Of a stretch of 64,000 nt of DNA, positions 35,175 to 46,789 are shown one piece after another. Both the position numbers and the translations under genes were made by a program. Each line of letters starts with the position of its first letter. Within the stretch, counting starts at the first letter, position 1. Source of the DNA: Paramecium sonneborni (taxonomy: Eukaryota; Ciliophora; Oligohymenophorea; Peniculida; Parameciidae); assembly GCA_905182985.1 (NCBI GenBank), contig CAJJDN010000013.1, positions 111,441-175,440 on the forward strand. The letters run 5' to 3'. The notes beneath the pieces are model-generated. The model made no database searches, was not told the origin of the DNA, and saw nothing but the letters and a program-made list of their open reading frames with translations.

Positions 35175-36525
35175 ATGGAGGATATATAATTGATTATACG
35201 AAGAATAAAACGTTCAGGTGAGCCTAGGTTGATTCTTTCTGGTAAATCTATGATCAGTATACCTCCTGAAATCTATCAATTAAAATTGACTCATTTAGAT
35301 CTAAGTTTTAATAAAATCACATCAATTGAATCAAAAATTGCAGGATTAACTAATTTAGAAGAGATTGATTTAAGCAATAATTGTATAGAAGAAGTGCCAG
35401 AAGAATTATTGAGCATGTCTAATTTATAAAGTTTGAATCTAAGCAATAATCCATTATTACCAAAATTTTAAACATTGTAAGGCCATTTTCATCAACCATA
35501 ATTGAATCAAATATTACAGAAAGTGTTTTAAATAAGTCCAGGATCAAATCAATAAGCAAAGTAGGAAAGACAGCCAATTGTTGAGAGGCCTAAAACATAG
35601 AATCGTGCAGTTAGATAAATATCTGAATTACAACATACTAATCATGTTTTAGAGATAGATTCAAATGAATTTGAAGTCCATGAAATAATTTCTTAAGGAG
35701 GATTTTCAATTGTACATAGAGGATATTTGAGAGGTACAGAAGTAAGTCTTAATGTGAATAATAGATTGCCATAAAAAAAATATTCAATCCTAATATTACA
35801 TAATAATTATTGGATGAGATTAATAATGAAATTGAAATGCTTTCATTATTAAGACACCCTAATATTGTATTATTAATGGCATGTTGTACAAAGCCTCCAA
35901 ATTTGGTAATTGCTACAGAGTATGTTTAAGGTGGAAGTTTATATCATTTATTGCATAAAACAAAGTATTTAAATAAGAAATAGTTTAGTCATTAAATAAA
36001 TGAGTAATTCAAATATTCAATAGCAATACAGATAGCTAGAGTACTTTAATATATGCATTAAGCAGGAGTTGTTCATAGAGATATAAAATCACATAATGTA
36101 CTTTTGTAAGGATAGACAATAAAATTATGTGATTTTGGTTTAACAAAGAGAAGTGTAAAGATATAGTATATAATATGATAGTCTGAATTGAATTAAGGGT
36201 ATTAATAATTCAGTGGAACACCAACATATATGGCACCAGAATTATTTGCAAAAAGGGTTAAGATATAAAATATTGATATTAGGCATATGATAAGAGTGTA
36301 GATTTATTTGCATATGGTACTTTGTTGTGGGAGATTTTTGCAAGAGAGATTCCATGGGATTGTTTAGAGATGTAAGAGATAGTTCAAAAGGCAATGAAAA
36401 ATGAATAGTTGCCAGGAAGAAATGTGCCAAAGAACATTTTATAGTTAGTGAATGAATTGAGAAGTAAGGATGAGACAAAGAGGCCATCAATGGATATCGT
36501 AGTTAAATAGTTAATGAATAGATGA
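35175..36525 (+). CDS. LRR-protein kinase (TKL/MAPKKK-like)
   Basis: 424 residues; introns of 23, 27 and 26 nt restore a single frame with correct sum. Residues about 15-105 hold four LRRs (LTHLDLSFNKITSIE, LEEIDLSNNCIEEVP, LQSLNLSNNPLLP). The kinase domain follows: glycine loop ISQGGFSIVHRG, catalytic Lys in IAIKKI, HRDIKSHN, CDFGLT, MAPEL and a DLFAYGTLLWEI helix. All catalytic residues are present, so it should be active; substrate specificity looks TKL/MAPKKK-like. An LRR-kinase fusion without transmembrane segment indicates a cytosolic signalling kinase. Packed in line between the DUF726 gene and MCU. Confidence 0.92.
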
Positions 36526-36546
36526 TTTATATAATAATAAGATAAA

Positions 36547-37627
36547 ATGATCAGGTTTACTAAAATGATGAGAGGTTTAAATCATAAATCTTAATTTTGG
36601 CATATAGTATCTAAAAGAAGTAATAAAAAAAAGATATTTAGATGTCCATATAACTTATAAAGATGATTTATTGGTGTTAACATTTCCATTCATTATGGGT
36701 CCTAAGATGTTTTTTGCTCATTAACAATATTCATTTTTGACTTTGATGGAGCAGTTGCAATTAGAAGAATCGACTAAAGTAGAGTTTAATTTAGATGGAA
36801 CAGATTTAAGTTTGAGTAGCAACCTTTTCAATTATATTTTGAAAGACAAAAAAAACAAAGCAATAAAGTTATAGATATAAGATGAAGAATTTACCATTAA
36901 CCCAGCATACTAATTAATTGAAGCTAAAATGTTAAATTAATAAACTTAGTTGAAACATTCTCCATAAAAGAAATACATTCAAATGGTAAATTTAGGAATG
37001 GATCCAAGTCATGCTAATACATTGTCTTGGTTTTTGAATTCTTGCAATATCTAATAAAATTTAACAGAAAAAGAAATAGTTAAAGTGATGGAATAAGGAT
37101 TGTCTATACTTAAATAACCAACTAAAGATAAGTTATATGAGTTGCAACATTTGATTAATATTTTGGAAGCTGAAATTTGTAAATAACGAGAACAATTAGA
37201 CGTAATGATTGGTGAAGCAGAAAAGACTGGATATAGATGGTTATCTCTTTTATTTGTGTTATCTGTTTTATAAATAGGTGCCTTTTATTATGGTATATAT
37301 ATGGTTGATGAATGGGGTTGGAATGTATGTGAACCATTCACATATACATTATAATGTGTAACTGTTCTTATGGGAATGATTTTCTATATTAGATACAGAA
37401 GATAAAGAGAGATTGAATCCATTAGATGGGCATTTATGTTTAGGTATAATTATAGATTTTATTAACGTAGAAAATAAACTAAAGAAAGAACTTGGAAAGA
37501 TAGATGGAATCATCTAAATACTCTCATATCCTTGAAAGAAGAATAAAAAAGAGGATTAGAATTAAGAAAAACAATTCTCTACAATAGAATGAACTATCAC
37601 TATTATGTTTAATAATAGAAAAAATGA
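36547..37627 (+). CDS. mitochondrial calcium uniporter family protein (MCU-like)
   Basis: ATG 36547 starts MIRFTKMMRGLNHKSQ, a basic, acid-poor presequence compatible with mitochondrial import. A 5' intron is needed near 36600 to reach YLKEVIKKRYLDVHITYKD and was not resolved. The mature part has the MCU order: N-terminal domain, a coiled coil (LINILEAEICKQREQLD), TM1 (LSLLFVLSVLQIGAFYY), a short pore loop W-N-V-C-E-P-F-T-Y (37319-37345), TM2 (VTVLMGMIFYIRY) and a long basic coil. Canonical MCU has W-D-x-x-E-P in the selectivity filter; here the Asp is Asn while the Glu is kept. It could be a dominant-negative MCUb-like or altered-selectivity subunit (inference). TGA 37625-37627. Confidence 0.9.
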
Positions 37628-37918
37628 TTTATATCATTATACATAAAACCAATATTATCAATTCCACAAGATTCTTTATTGGCATCTTTTTTTACCCAAA
37701 GTAAGTTGGATTTTTGAAATTAAATATAAAAGAATTATCTAAATTTTCTGAATTCAAACTTTACAAATTTTACATTAATGAATTATAAAATAAAATAAAT
37801 AGAAGATTCTTTAGCTTTTATCTAGAAAAACTAATCTGAAAAAATATCACTATTTGACTCAAGAAATAAATAAATTTTAGATACTAAATAACAAATGAAG
37901 TAAGTTTATCATCTTAAA
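37628..37918. other. convergent intergenic region
   Basis: About 290 AT-rich bases between the MCU gene and the convergent coiled-coil gene. No gene seen. Confidence 0.4.
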
Positions 37919-38697
37919 TATTTATTCTTTTTTGGTAAATATTACTAAACATTTTCTCTGTGTTTCTCTATCATTAATTAAAGTAGTTCAAGTTCCTTTT
38001 ACTTATTTTATGACTCATTTAACTATTTAATCATTCTAGGTTTGACTTCCTTTATATTAAGTATTCTATGTATGGAAGAAGATTTGACAAACTCTTAATG
38101 ATGATCTGTCTTGAGATGAGTTCTTCTAAGTTTATGAGGGTTGGTCTGGCAATTTTATTATCTATCAGTTGAAGCATTTATATGATTAATCTCTTAGAGT
38201 GGTTACAATATTTATTTATTAGAACAACTCAATTAATTAAAAATTTTACTTTATTTTAATCTTAAATTACGCTTTCTGTTGTTAAATACTTTCCTTACTT
38301 TCTTACTTATTATCTGGTTATAATTTAAATTGATGGTACATATCATATTTTGACTATTCATTTACTTATAGAAATTCCATAATTCTCTTCAATTCCTATA
38401 TTTTATTGTTGTTATTCATAATTTAATTAGGCACAGGCATTTAATTTGAAGTTCTAATTTATAGCAATAAATCAAAAATAATATAATAAACATACTCGAT
38501 TTATATTGTTCCTCTTCTTATCGATGTTAGCACAAGCTTATACTTCTTTTTTAGAATTTTTATTTATTTATTATTTGTTCTATGTTATTATTTTCATAAT
38601 TTATACAGTTTGTAGGTTTCGGAATTAATTGAATAGTCTTTTAATCTTATTCTTAGAGCCATCCAGAAATTGATAATGAGTTTTCAGATAATTCCAT
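37919..38697 (-). CDS. coiled-coil hypothetical protein
   Basis: Start MELSENSLSISGWLQEQ at 38697, TGA 37919-37921. Introns of 38 nt (around 38456-38493) and 31 nt (around 38289-38320) link Gln/Asn-rich blocks (NNNNKIQELKRIMEFLQ) to a C-terminal region containing QILQPLQEINHINAS, VKPRMIKQLNESQNK and a final coil ELELLQLMIEKHRE. No domain recognised. One exon border is probably still off by a base. It lies head-to-tail behind the HTH gene with 134 bases between them. Confidence 0.6.
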
Positions 38698-38831
38698 TTA
38701 TTAAATATATAGTTGTTAATTATATAAACTAATTTGAGATGGATGTAATTAAAATAACCATTAGAATAGTTAAAATAAAGGCTTGAAAATTAGAGAAATG
38801 CTTGATTTAAGAATAAATACAAAATTAAGTT

Positions 38832-39456
38832 TCAATTTTGTTTATCCGATTCAATTTTGACTTATTCTACCTATAGTTATTAGCCTTACGTTTGATAACT
38901 CTATGATATTTATTAAAATTATACTTATAGCATCAGTAATAATTGCATATTAATCATTTTTTATTGGGCCAACTCCCTTTAACAAATCGCTAATGCCATT
39001 TAAGCATTTGGCTCATCTAAATTAGGAGTGGAACCTATTTAACTTTAAGAGTTTAAGAAGTTCAATTGTTATTATAAAATTAATGGATGCTAATTTATAG
39101 TCCTATCTGCAGGCTAGAATAAAGTAGATGAATAAAAGTACCCTTAAATCAGGAGAAAATGTCCTTCTATGTTAAGGAGCTTCCCTTTCTAAATCATACA
39201 TTGATTAAACTTTTCTTGTATTCGTAAAATGATAATCGGAATCATCTTTCTTTTTCTTATTTCTTTCTCTGGTTTTCTTTTTTCCAATTCTTCCTTCCTT
39301 TCTATAAGTTTACAAGATAGCTTTTGCTGTACTGAAATTAACTCCAAACTCTTTTGCAGCCTCTTTGATTGTTGCTTCTTTGGAAAGAATACGTTTTAGT
39401 AATTAGACTCTTATTTAATGATCAATAACTGCGTATTTCTTTCCATTATCTTTCAT
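38832..39456 (-). CDS. helix-turn-helix DNA-binding protein with Gln-rich tail
   Basis: 198 residues after removing one 28-nt intron (gtactttt...attctag); sum in frame; TGA 38832-38834. Residues about 10-55 form a homeodomain-like/Psq-type HTH (QLLKRILSKEATIKEAAK, EFGVNFSTAKAILQTY) followed by a strongly basic stretch (RKEGRIGKKKTRERNKKKK). This layout is shared by transposase N-termini and small nuclear factors of Paramecium. No transposase catalytic domain follows. The tail is about 40% Gln with QQQLNFLNSQSQ runs, typical of activation or interaction regions. A transcription or DNA-rearrangement factor is inferred. Confidence 0.77.
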
Positions 39457-39728
39457 ATTTAAATTAAGATTATTGTGGTGCCTAAAATATTAAAAGTTCA
39501 TACAAAGAGTTTGGAGAGAAGTGATCTCCGCTACTTTCCTCTGAATGGATCATATTAATATTTCTATAAGTTTATAAATATTTAAAGTATATTTTGTTAA
39601 GAAAGTATCAAAAATTAGTGTAATAACAAAGGAATCAAACATATTTCTAAATTATTAAAAAGTGGTTATGCAATTCAATCTAGAATAATTATTAATAAGT
39701 TTAAATATTATCTTAATATATTATTTTA
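39457..39728. other. divergent intergenic region
   Basis: About 270 bases between the HTH gene and the K+ channel gene. No gene seen. Confidence 0.4.
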
Positions 39729-42207
39729 ATGATTCCGGCATCCCTATTTTAGAGAAACAAAAAAGATATAAAAAAGCAAGTATCTGAGAGTGATGAAGAT
39801 GAAACTCCAATGAGAAGAAAGAACAAATTAAATTTTTAAAATCTATAGTTAGTTGATTTCAATGAGATAGCAGATTAAGAAGAATTAGAAGCAGCTAAAG
39901 AAGATGCTCAATCAAGTATTAGGAATCCTTACTATAAGATCGATTTCAAAATAACAGTATTAGAGAAGAAGAAGAATCAGATTAAAGTGAATCAACTTCA
40001 AGAAAAAAAACTATAAAACAATTACGTTTACCTCGTCTTAGTGATAAAAGATAATTTAATACATTAGATCAAATTGATTAAGTCTAAGAGAATCAATAAA
40101 GTTAGGAAGAACCAATGGCTGAACCTATGGCTGAATTCGCTAAAACTCCTTCTCCAAATAGAGGATCAAGCAGATCTCCTAATCAACCAAGTCAAAAATA
40201 ATAAACTCTTCAAAATTAAGAGGGTATTTTGTTATTTTGAAAATTAGACAGTAGCTCTGAATTTGATATATTCAGCCCAGATAAATCTATGGAAAAAGAA
40301 CAGGCTCCAAGAAATATTGAATTAGATGAAAAATTAAGTAAATTAACTCAAGAAGCAAATGCAATTGAAAGAATTTTACCAAATTGTATTATTAATCCTT
40401 TTGGAAAATTCAGATCTAGTTGGAGTGGAGTTATGATTCTTCTTCTTATCTATGTGTAATTAAATTATTTTAAAATGTTAGAGTTTTAGTTTTGCCTGTA
40501 CGTTTAGCTTTTGAAACAAATACTTAAGAATTATTGCCATTAGATTTATCTGTAGATTGTTTATTTTTTTTCGATATGGTTTTTACATTTTTCACTGCTT
40601 ATGAAGATGAAAGAGGTATTGTGATTGTAGAATTCAAAAAAATTGCTGTAAATTATTTAAAAGGATGGTTTTGGATTGATCTTATTTCAACTTTCCCTTT
40701 ATATCTAATTTTAGATCCAACTGTTTTACCTGGAGCATCTAGTGTTAATGGACTTTTAAGATTAGCAAGATTACCTAGAATCTATAAATTAATTGGAGTT
40801 TTGAGAGTAGGAAATCTTATAAAACATCAAACGATTTAAAAATTGTTTTTCTTCTTAAAACTTAATAAAGAATATAGTCTTATCTTAAAATTCATAATTT
40901 TAACATTTATTGTTATTCATTTGGCTGGATGTTTTTGGTATTTCATTGGAACTATAAGTCCTGATCCAAATAATAATTGGATTGTTGTTTATATTCCAGA
41001 TGGAACTCCAGCTGTTGAATAATATATTGCTAGTGTTTATTTTGTATTAACTATTTTGGTTACTGTTGGTTATGGTAATATTTTACCAGTAAATAATATG
41101 GAATATGTTGTTGGAATCATTTTCTAATTTCTTGGAGTTGCCTTTTTTGCTTATGTTATGGGTACTTTAACATTTACTTTTGCTAAGCTTTCATAAAAAT
41201 TAACTATGATTAAAGAAAGAGAAATCTTTTTTAATGAATTAGCTCACACTTATTAATTACCAAAAGAAACACATGAAAGGTTATTAATGTCTATTTAAAA
41301 CTCTATTTTTTCACATTCTAATTAAATCTTAGAATTTTATAATGAAGAAGACATCATTTAAGAATTACCTCCTTTAGTTTAAGGATTAGTTTGTGAATTT
41401 ATTTTTAAAGATATTATTGAAAAAATCAGATTCCTTTAAAATAAACCAAGAGGTTTCTTAAGAAGATTATTTCGATCTATGGTTCCAGTATTTTTAAATA
41501 AAGGTGATGCTATCTTTTTTAGAGGAGAGCCTGCTGATTTTGTTTATTTTGTTATATAAGGTAGATTGGCAACTAAATGTGAGGATTAAAACGGTAAAGT
41601 TAGAACTTTAATTCATGTTGAAGGATCTTATTTTGGAGAGGTAGATATCTTAGTATCTAGAGCAAGAGGAGAATCAGCAATTGCAGAATCATAAGCTGAA
41701 GTTTGGAAAATTAGTAAGGAGGCATTTCTTAGAATTCTTAATGATTATGAAGATGTGAAGATGGAAATCTTAGATTATGCTGTTAAGAAAGAGAAAAGTA
41801 GAAAAAGCACAGTTAAAATAGTAAAAAATGCTTAATTTTTTGAATTAATAGCTAAATCAAAAAAGGATCAAATTTGTTTAAATAAAGCATAATTAATATT
41901 GAAGGTAAAAGAGAAAATGATAAATTCTCTTAATGAAATTGTTAAAAATAAGACTGAAAATGGAAAAGAATTATTTCCAAATCTTTCTGATCTTGATCTC
42001 TTTCTAGATAAAGTGAGTGAATATAATAAGGTAATTAAATAATAAATAATACATTAGATTAAAAAGAAGTTGTAAATAACAGATTAAGATTTGACTTCAC
42101 TGTAACATCTAAGAAGTACTAACTATACAGATCCTGAAATTGAAGATTCTCTATTGAAAGGGATGAGAGTCTAATCTCATCTCTAATCAATTTAAGAATA
42201 TTTATGA
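39729..42207 (+). CDS. HCN/CNG-type voltage-gated potassium channel
   Basis: 801 residues; introns of 23, 24 and 26 nt; sum in frame; TGA 42205-42207. A long Ser/Glu-rich N-terminus is followed by six transmembrane segments: S2/S3 (LFFFDMVFTFFTAY, WFWIDLISTFPLYLI), an S4 with repeated basic residues (RLARLPRIYKLIGVLRVG), S5 (FIILTFIVIHLAGCFWYFI) and the pore T-V-G-Y-G at 41062-41076, which predicts K+ selectivity. S6, a C-linker and a full cyclic-nucleotide-binding domain (DAIFFRGEPADFVYFVIQ, SYFGEVDILVSRARGESA) follow. It belongs to the Eag/HCN/CNG superfamily that is greatly expanded in Paramecium and shapes ciliary and membrane excitability. All functional motifs look intact. Confidence 0.95.
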
Positions 42208-42358
42208 TTTATAATGAATCCATAAACTTTATGATCATTCAAATTTATATCTATTCTTTTAAAACCATTTTATATGATAGAATATTTATCTTGTCTATAA
42301 GTATAAGCTAAAACGATGGAACAATTTGTGAATTAATGGAAAGTGTAAGTATGAAAGA
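42208..42358. other. convergent intergenic region
   Basis: About 150 bases, no gene seen. Confidence 0.4.
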
Positions 42359-43032
42359 TCAGATAATACATATATGATTGAAGCAGCCAAGCCACAAACT
42401 GATAAATATAATGATATTATTACAATAACTCTTTTTTGATGTAGTTTAATATCTTTAAATAGCATAAATTAATTAAATTGTTAAAGGTATACTATAAAAC
42501 ACTTTCATATAGTACAATATCCAATTTGTATTATCATTTTTAGTTTCATAGAGCATTAAATAAAAACCAGAAGCAATTATTGGAAAAACAATAATAGATT
42601 GAGGTTTTGGCAATTTTGATTTGTGATAAATAGACTTTTTTCTAAAAATTTCTTTCTTTTATCTTTTTTCAAAAACATAAATAAAATTTCCCATGGCTAA
42701 AAACATAGCACAAATTAAATGTTCAAAAAAATATAAATTCATGAATCTTTCATCATGTGCAAATTGATGAAATAAATGAGCTATAATTTTTAATGATTTA
42801 TACCAATAGATTCTGCAAGTAAAGAAAGCATCATTACTGTTGATCCTAGCTCTCCTCTTACTAATCTATTTAAAGTAAGATGAACTATCATAAAAAGTGG
42901 AATGCATGAAAAAATGCCATGTAAAATCTTTTCATCTTTGAAATATATAGACAACATAAAAGTTATCCAATAAGTGATATCAGCATAAAATGGTAATTCT
43001 GGTTTTGGTGGTTATTTCCCACTTCTATACAT
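42359..43032 (-). CDS. multi-pass membrane protein (unknown)
   Basis: 216 residues with one 23-nt intron (gtataaat...attatag) near 42795; sum in frame; start MYRSGKQPPKPELPF, TGA 42359-42361. About six hydrophobic helices: YWITFMLSIYF, GIFSCIPLFMIVHL, VMMLSLLAESIAHLFHQF, LICAMFLAMGNFIYV, SIIVFPIIASGFYLM, NNIIIFISLWLGCF. His residues in HLFHQFAHDER between helices two and three could bind a metal, but no family is recognised. Confidence 0.75.
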
Positions 43033-43210
43033 ATATACAATATAATATAATTATTAATTAAAATTTGAAATATTTATAAAAAAGAAAATTGAATATAACA
43101 TTCATTTTGATAATTAGTAAAATATATAAATAAAATAAAGTAAAGATATTTTAAATATGAAAAACAATTAAGAAAAATAAAATAATATTTATTTATTGAA
43201 TATAAATTTA

Positions 43211-44010
43211 TCAATAGAATCCTCTATCAGCAACTTGAATGAGTTAAACTTCATTTATTAAAATATCCTAATCATTCATTAGAGCTTCAACCATCTCATT
43301 AGTTTATCTTTCTAAATCTGATGATATTTCTTATTATTAATTTTAATCTATTTAAACTTAAGGAATATCATCAACCCCAAGATTTAATGGAGTTTCTTAT
43401 AAAGCTTATTCATCAAATTCAAAATCTTCATCAAATAATGGCATGCTTGTATCAACATCTGCAAGTGCATCTATTTCACTTAATTAAATTAAAGAAACAT
43501 CTTCATTAGTAATAATAGTTTCTTTTGCATAATATTCATCTTAAGGAGTAGTTTAATTATCTTCTGATGTCATAGGAGCTTCAGAGCCTTCAAAATTTTC
43601 AGCACTTGTACCCATATCTGGTGAATTGCCATCATTTGAATATACATCTTCTTATTTAGTACTTACCATTTAATCAATAGTATCTTCAACAAAAGGAATA
43701 TTATCAATTACATCATCATTGAATGATTATTAAACTTCAAGTAAATTTGTTGTTGCTGTTGATGAATGTTTTAATGCTTATTCGATAGCGTGTGTAGTTT
43801 ATTTAGCAGCCTTATTTATTTAATATTATTATTTTGTAAGAGGTGGTGTTACTTACACTTCAGATTTGTTTATTACTCCAACATCATTACTTAAATCATG
43901 TACTTCTCCTACAGTGCTTTTCTAATTAATAAGACATACCTCTTCTTATGTTTCATATTATGACTACATAATGCACAAATTACTACTAGAGCCAATAAAA
44001 CAATTCTCAT
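43211..44010 (-). CDS. secreted acidic protein
   Basis: 258 residues, one 23-nt intron after the signal region; sum in frame; TGA 43211-43213. N-terminal MRIVLLALVVICALCS is a classic signal peptide with a hydrophobic core and small residues at the cleavage site. The mature protein is very acidic and rich in Asp/Glu/Thr/Ser (TSMPLFDEDFEFDE), without Cys pairs or membrane anchors. This resembles acidic secretory-granule or Ca2+-buffering luminal proteins, so a trichocyst, alveolar-sac or ER lumen role is possible (inference). Confidence 0.77.
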
Positions 44011-44064
44011 TTATTTTATTAATAATCCGTTTTATAGTTTTATAGATAGTATACAAAACAAAAT

Positions 44065-45035
44065 TCAATCTTATAATTAATATTTTGAAATAAAACCTAA
44101 ACTAGCTTATATTTCATAAAATATTTATTAAGAATACTCTTTTGAATATTTCTTTTTCTTTGTAAAAAATTTAAAATTTAGTATATCGGTAATATCCTTA
44201 TTAATTTGATACATCTCATTTTCTCTTTATAACTTGATCCTCTTGAAAATGTATCATTTAAACGATATTTGTCTGATCCCTAATAATTAATTCATGAATT
44301 ACTGGGGTTCAGGTCTTGAAATTTGATCAATTTTCTCAAAAATCCTCTATTATTTTTGGAAATCTGATTAATTAAAGGTTTACTTTCTAATCTTTTGTGT
44401 TGTTAGAGATTTCAAATTTACAAACCAGTTGCTGGTCCATTAGAATGGAATATATTAATACGGCTATTTGATGTAAAACCTTTTTAAGCAAATAGCATTC
44501 TTTGATATTATAATGACCACTTCTGAAGAATTTAAAACATCATATCCTTAATTTTCAAATTTATTCTAGAAATTAAATGCAAGAGATTTTATCTATCACT
44601 CCTCCAATCATAAATTCCAGGTTCAATATCAATCAAAGTGGCATTATATATTATTCTTAAGTTTTGTTAAATATATTTTTTGAGGATTCGTTTTGTTAAA
44701 CTTATTTTATGAGGGTTCGGTTTAATTATCTAATTTTATAAATAACAACAGATATTTTATATTCATATGTATCTTTTTTAGATATAGATCTAGGTTCATA
44801 AAGTTATTGCGAACTGATTTAGCAAATTTGAATCCTCCTTATTATTGAGATGTCCAATTATAATGATTTGGTCTAACATTAATTTAATCGTTATTTTCAG
44901 GAAAATTGTTTTATGCATAATATTTATTTTTTTTAATTAGAGCATTTCTTACAACGAATTTAAAGGTTAACAAATTTATTTGATTTTAAATTGCTAATTA
45001 TCCCTAGAAACTAATAAAAAAAAAAAATTTTTCAT
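44065..45035 (-). CDS. possible axonemal/microtubule-associated protein
   Basis: Several coding blocks line up through small introns: an N-terminal block INVRPNHYNWTSQQQ with GGFKFAKSVRNNF, a middle block DIEPGIYDWRSDRQN and GPATGL, and a C-terminal coil KLQRENEMYQINKDI. The PGxYxW-type repeats recall SHIPPO/sperm-tail PG-rich proteins of cilia, but the match is loose. Introns of 23 and 22 nt near 44285-44325 were placed; others are uncertain. TGA 44065-44067; the start at 45035 is tentative. Confidence 0.5.
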
Positions 45036-45200
45036 CTTAAATAATATTTTTCTATTATTGTAAATGTAATTATGTTATATTAATCTTTTGTTTGAATTCG
45101 ATTTATATTTACATAAAATAATAATAATTTTAAATTATATTTTTAGCTTTATTTGATTCCTTAAGCTAGCTTAAAAATCTAAAAACATATTTTGCAGTTC

Positions 45201-45602
45201 ATGAAGTTCTCTACGTTTACTTGAAATTAGTAATTATTCAATCTCAAATGAAAAAAAGGATGATAAAAGTAAGAAATAATTAAGAACATCATAAGAGAGT
45301 TCGTCATTAAATTATCTTCTATTTTTTGCCAATACTAATAAAAGAAGAATTAGGACAATAAATTATTATTTTTTATAATGTATTATCAGAATGAAAACTA
45401 AAACTAGAAGATAAATTTGAAAGTCTTTAACGTAATTGTACTAAAATTGAAATAATATTTCTTTTAGATGATGATTAGTTTTTCTTCTCTTAAAAATTCA
45501 AGTCTAAAATATCGAAATCTTTGATCAAAAGTCTTCTCCAAAAAAATATTTTAAATATAACTTGCTAATTTGAACTGAAGATTATAAAAAATGATAGGTG
45601 TT
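45201..45602 (+). CDS. possible small hypothetical protein
   Basis: Coding-like text on the plus strand (LEDKFESLQRNCTKIEIIF, FFSQKFKSKISKSLIKSLL) ends at TGA about 45600-45602. Upstream blocks are open in other frames, and I could not connect them to a start. Weak call. Confidence 0.3.
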
Positions 45603-45649
45603 GAAATAAAATAAAAATAAAATACAAAAAAGAAAAATGGTATATGATT

Positions 45650-46761
45650 TCATAGTTATTATTCATCTAAATGTGTTTAAATTTCATGAGCTGTATTTGC
45701 AATAGAATTCCATGAATGGAAGAGCCAGAAATCTTTCAATTTAAGTGAAAAAGATGATGTAATTAGTAATTACTTGAATTCTTCATAGATCTATTCATCC
45801 TCAGTTTAATAATAATCAAGTATATGTTAAATTAAATGTAATTAATTTTTAAATAACTTACGATTTTATTATTCTGATTCTAAGGCTGAATTTACCAAGA
45901 GATTAAGAAATCTAATATTTTCTTAATTTTCATTGATAATGAAATTGATATATAAAAGTTATCCATTCTTATCTTAATCTAGAAATGTTTATAAAACAAC
46001 TCTCCATAATGTAGCTAATATTTTAGCATTTTGTGATGTTTTTAAAATAGTACAAATAGGCTTAACTAATTTTTGGCCAAAAATAATAAGATCATGTAAT
46101 TTAGATAATAACTTACTGTTATCAATCAAAGCCATATTATGCAATATATCTGCTCCTCTCTTAATAAACACTTATTCTTATTTGTTTAGTAAGAAATAAA
46201 CTGTTTCTGCTATTTCTCCAAATTTATGATATATTGATTAATCTTCAAATTAAGTCCAATATTTTAGGAACTATTTAAGTACATATACTAACTTTAGCTG
46301 CATAAATAATAATTTATGAATTGAGTGGTTCATTATTAATCTCATAACCTTAAGAATATAAGATCATTTTTTCTACTATTCTCAACATCCTAATATTATC
46401 ACTTAATTCATCTTCATAAGTTTATTCTTCTGTTGATTTTAACATCCATACAGCTGCATCAATTGTCTAATAAATTAAAAATACTTAACTTTACATCTAA
46501 TTAGTTCATATTATTATTTTTATGTAGTGCTTCAAAAATTCTATCCACCATTATCTATAAAAAATCTCCTTGAAGTTTTTGATTTTTCTCAAATTTATCT
46601 CTAATTTAGTTAGACATTTCTTGCATTTCAGTTTATTAAGAAAAGAGGGATTATATGTAATGTTTTCTTGATTCTTTGAATTGTTTTTCATTTCTTTATT
46701 TACGAATATTTACATGGAATTACTCTCTTTTCAAACTTATAATACCCGCGTAATCAAGCAT
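45650..46761 (-). CDS. importin-alpha-like protein (IBB plus helical repeats)
   Basis: Start MLDYAGIISLKREQF at 46761, TGA 45650-45652. Residues about 10-45 (REQFHVNIRKQRNEKQFKES) look like the basic importin-beta-binding domain of importin-alpha. The rest is alpha-helical and ARM-like (ATLWRVVLQ, ITFMALIDNSK-type helices; QTYEDELSDNIRMLRIVEK). Introns of about 28 and 22 nt were placed; one near 45860 is less certain. Importin-alpha carries NLS cargo into the nucleus. Because the W/N ladder of true ARM repeats is faint, this may be a divergent paralogue. The stop of the CDPK gene is 28 bases upstream. Confidence 0.62.
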
Positions 46762-46789
46762 ATAATTAGATTCAAATTTAAATTATTAA

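Noticed and set aside
36242..37337. Minus-strand open frames opposite the kinase and MCU genes
   Set aside because: They are shadows of genes with complete catalytic and membrane motifs on the plus strand.
37905..39228. Plus-strand multi-pass membrane protein or flippase-like gene
   Set aside because: The plus reading is hydrophobic but broken by many TGAs. Two minus-strand genes with proper introns and domains explain the same bases.
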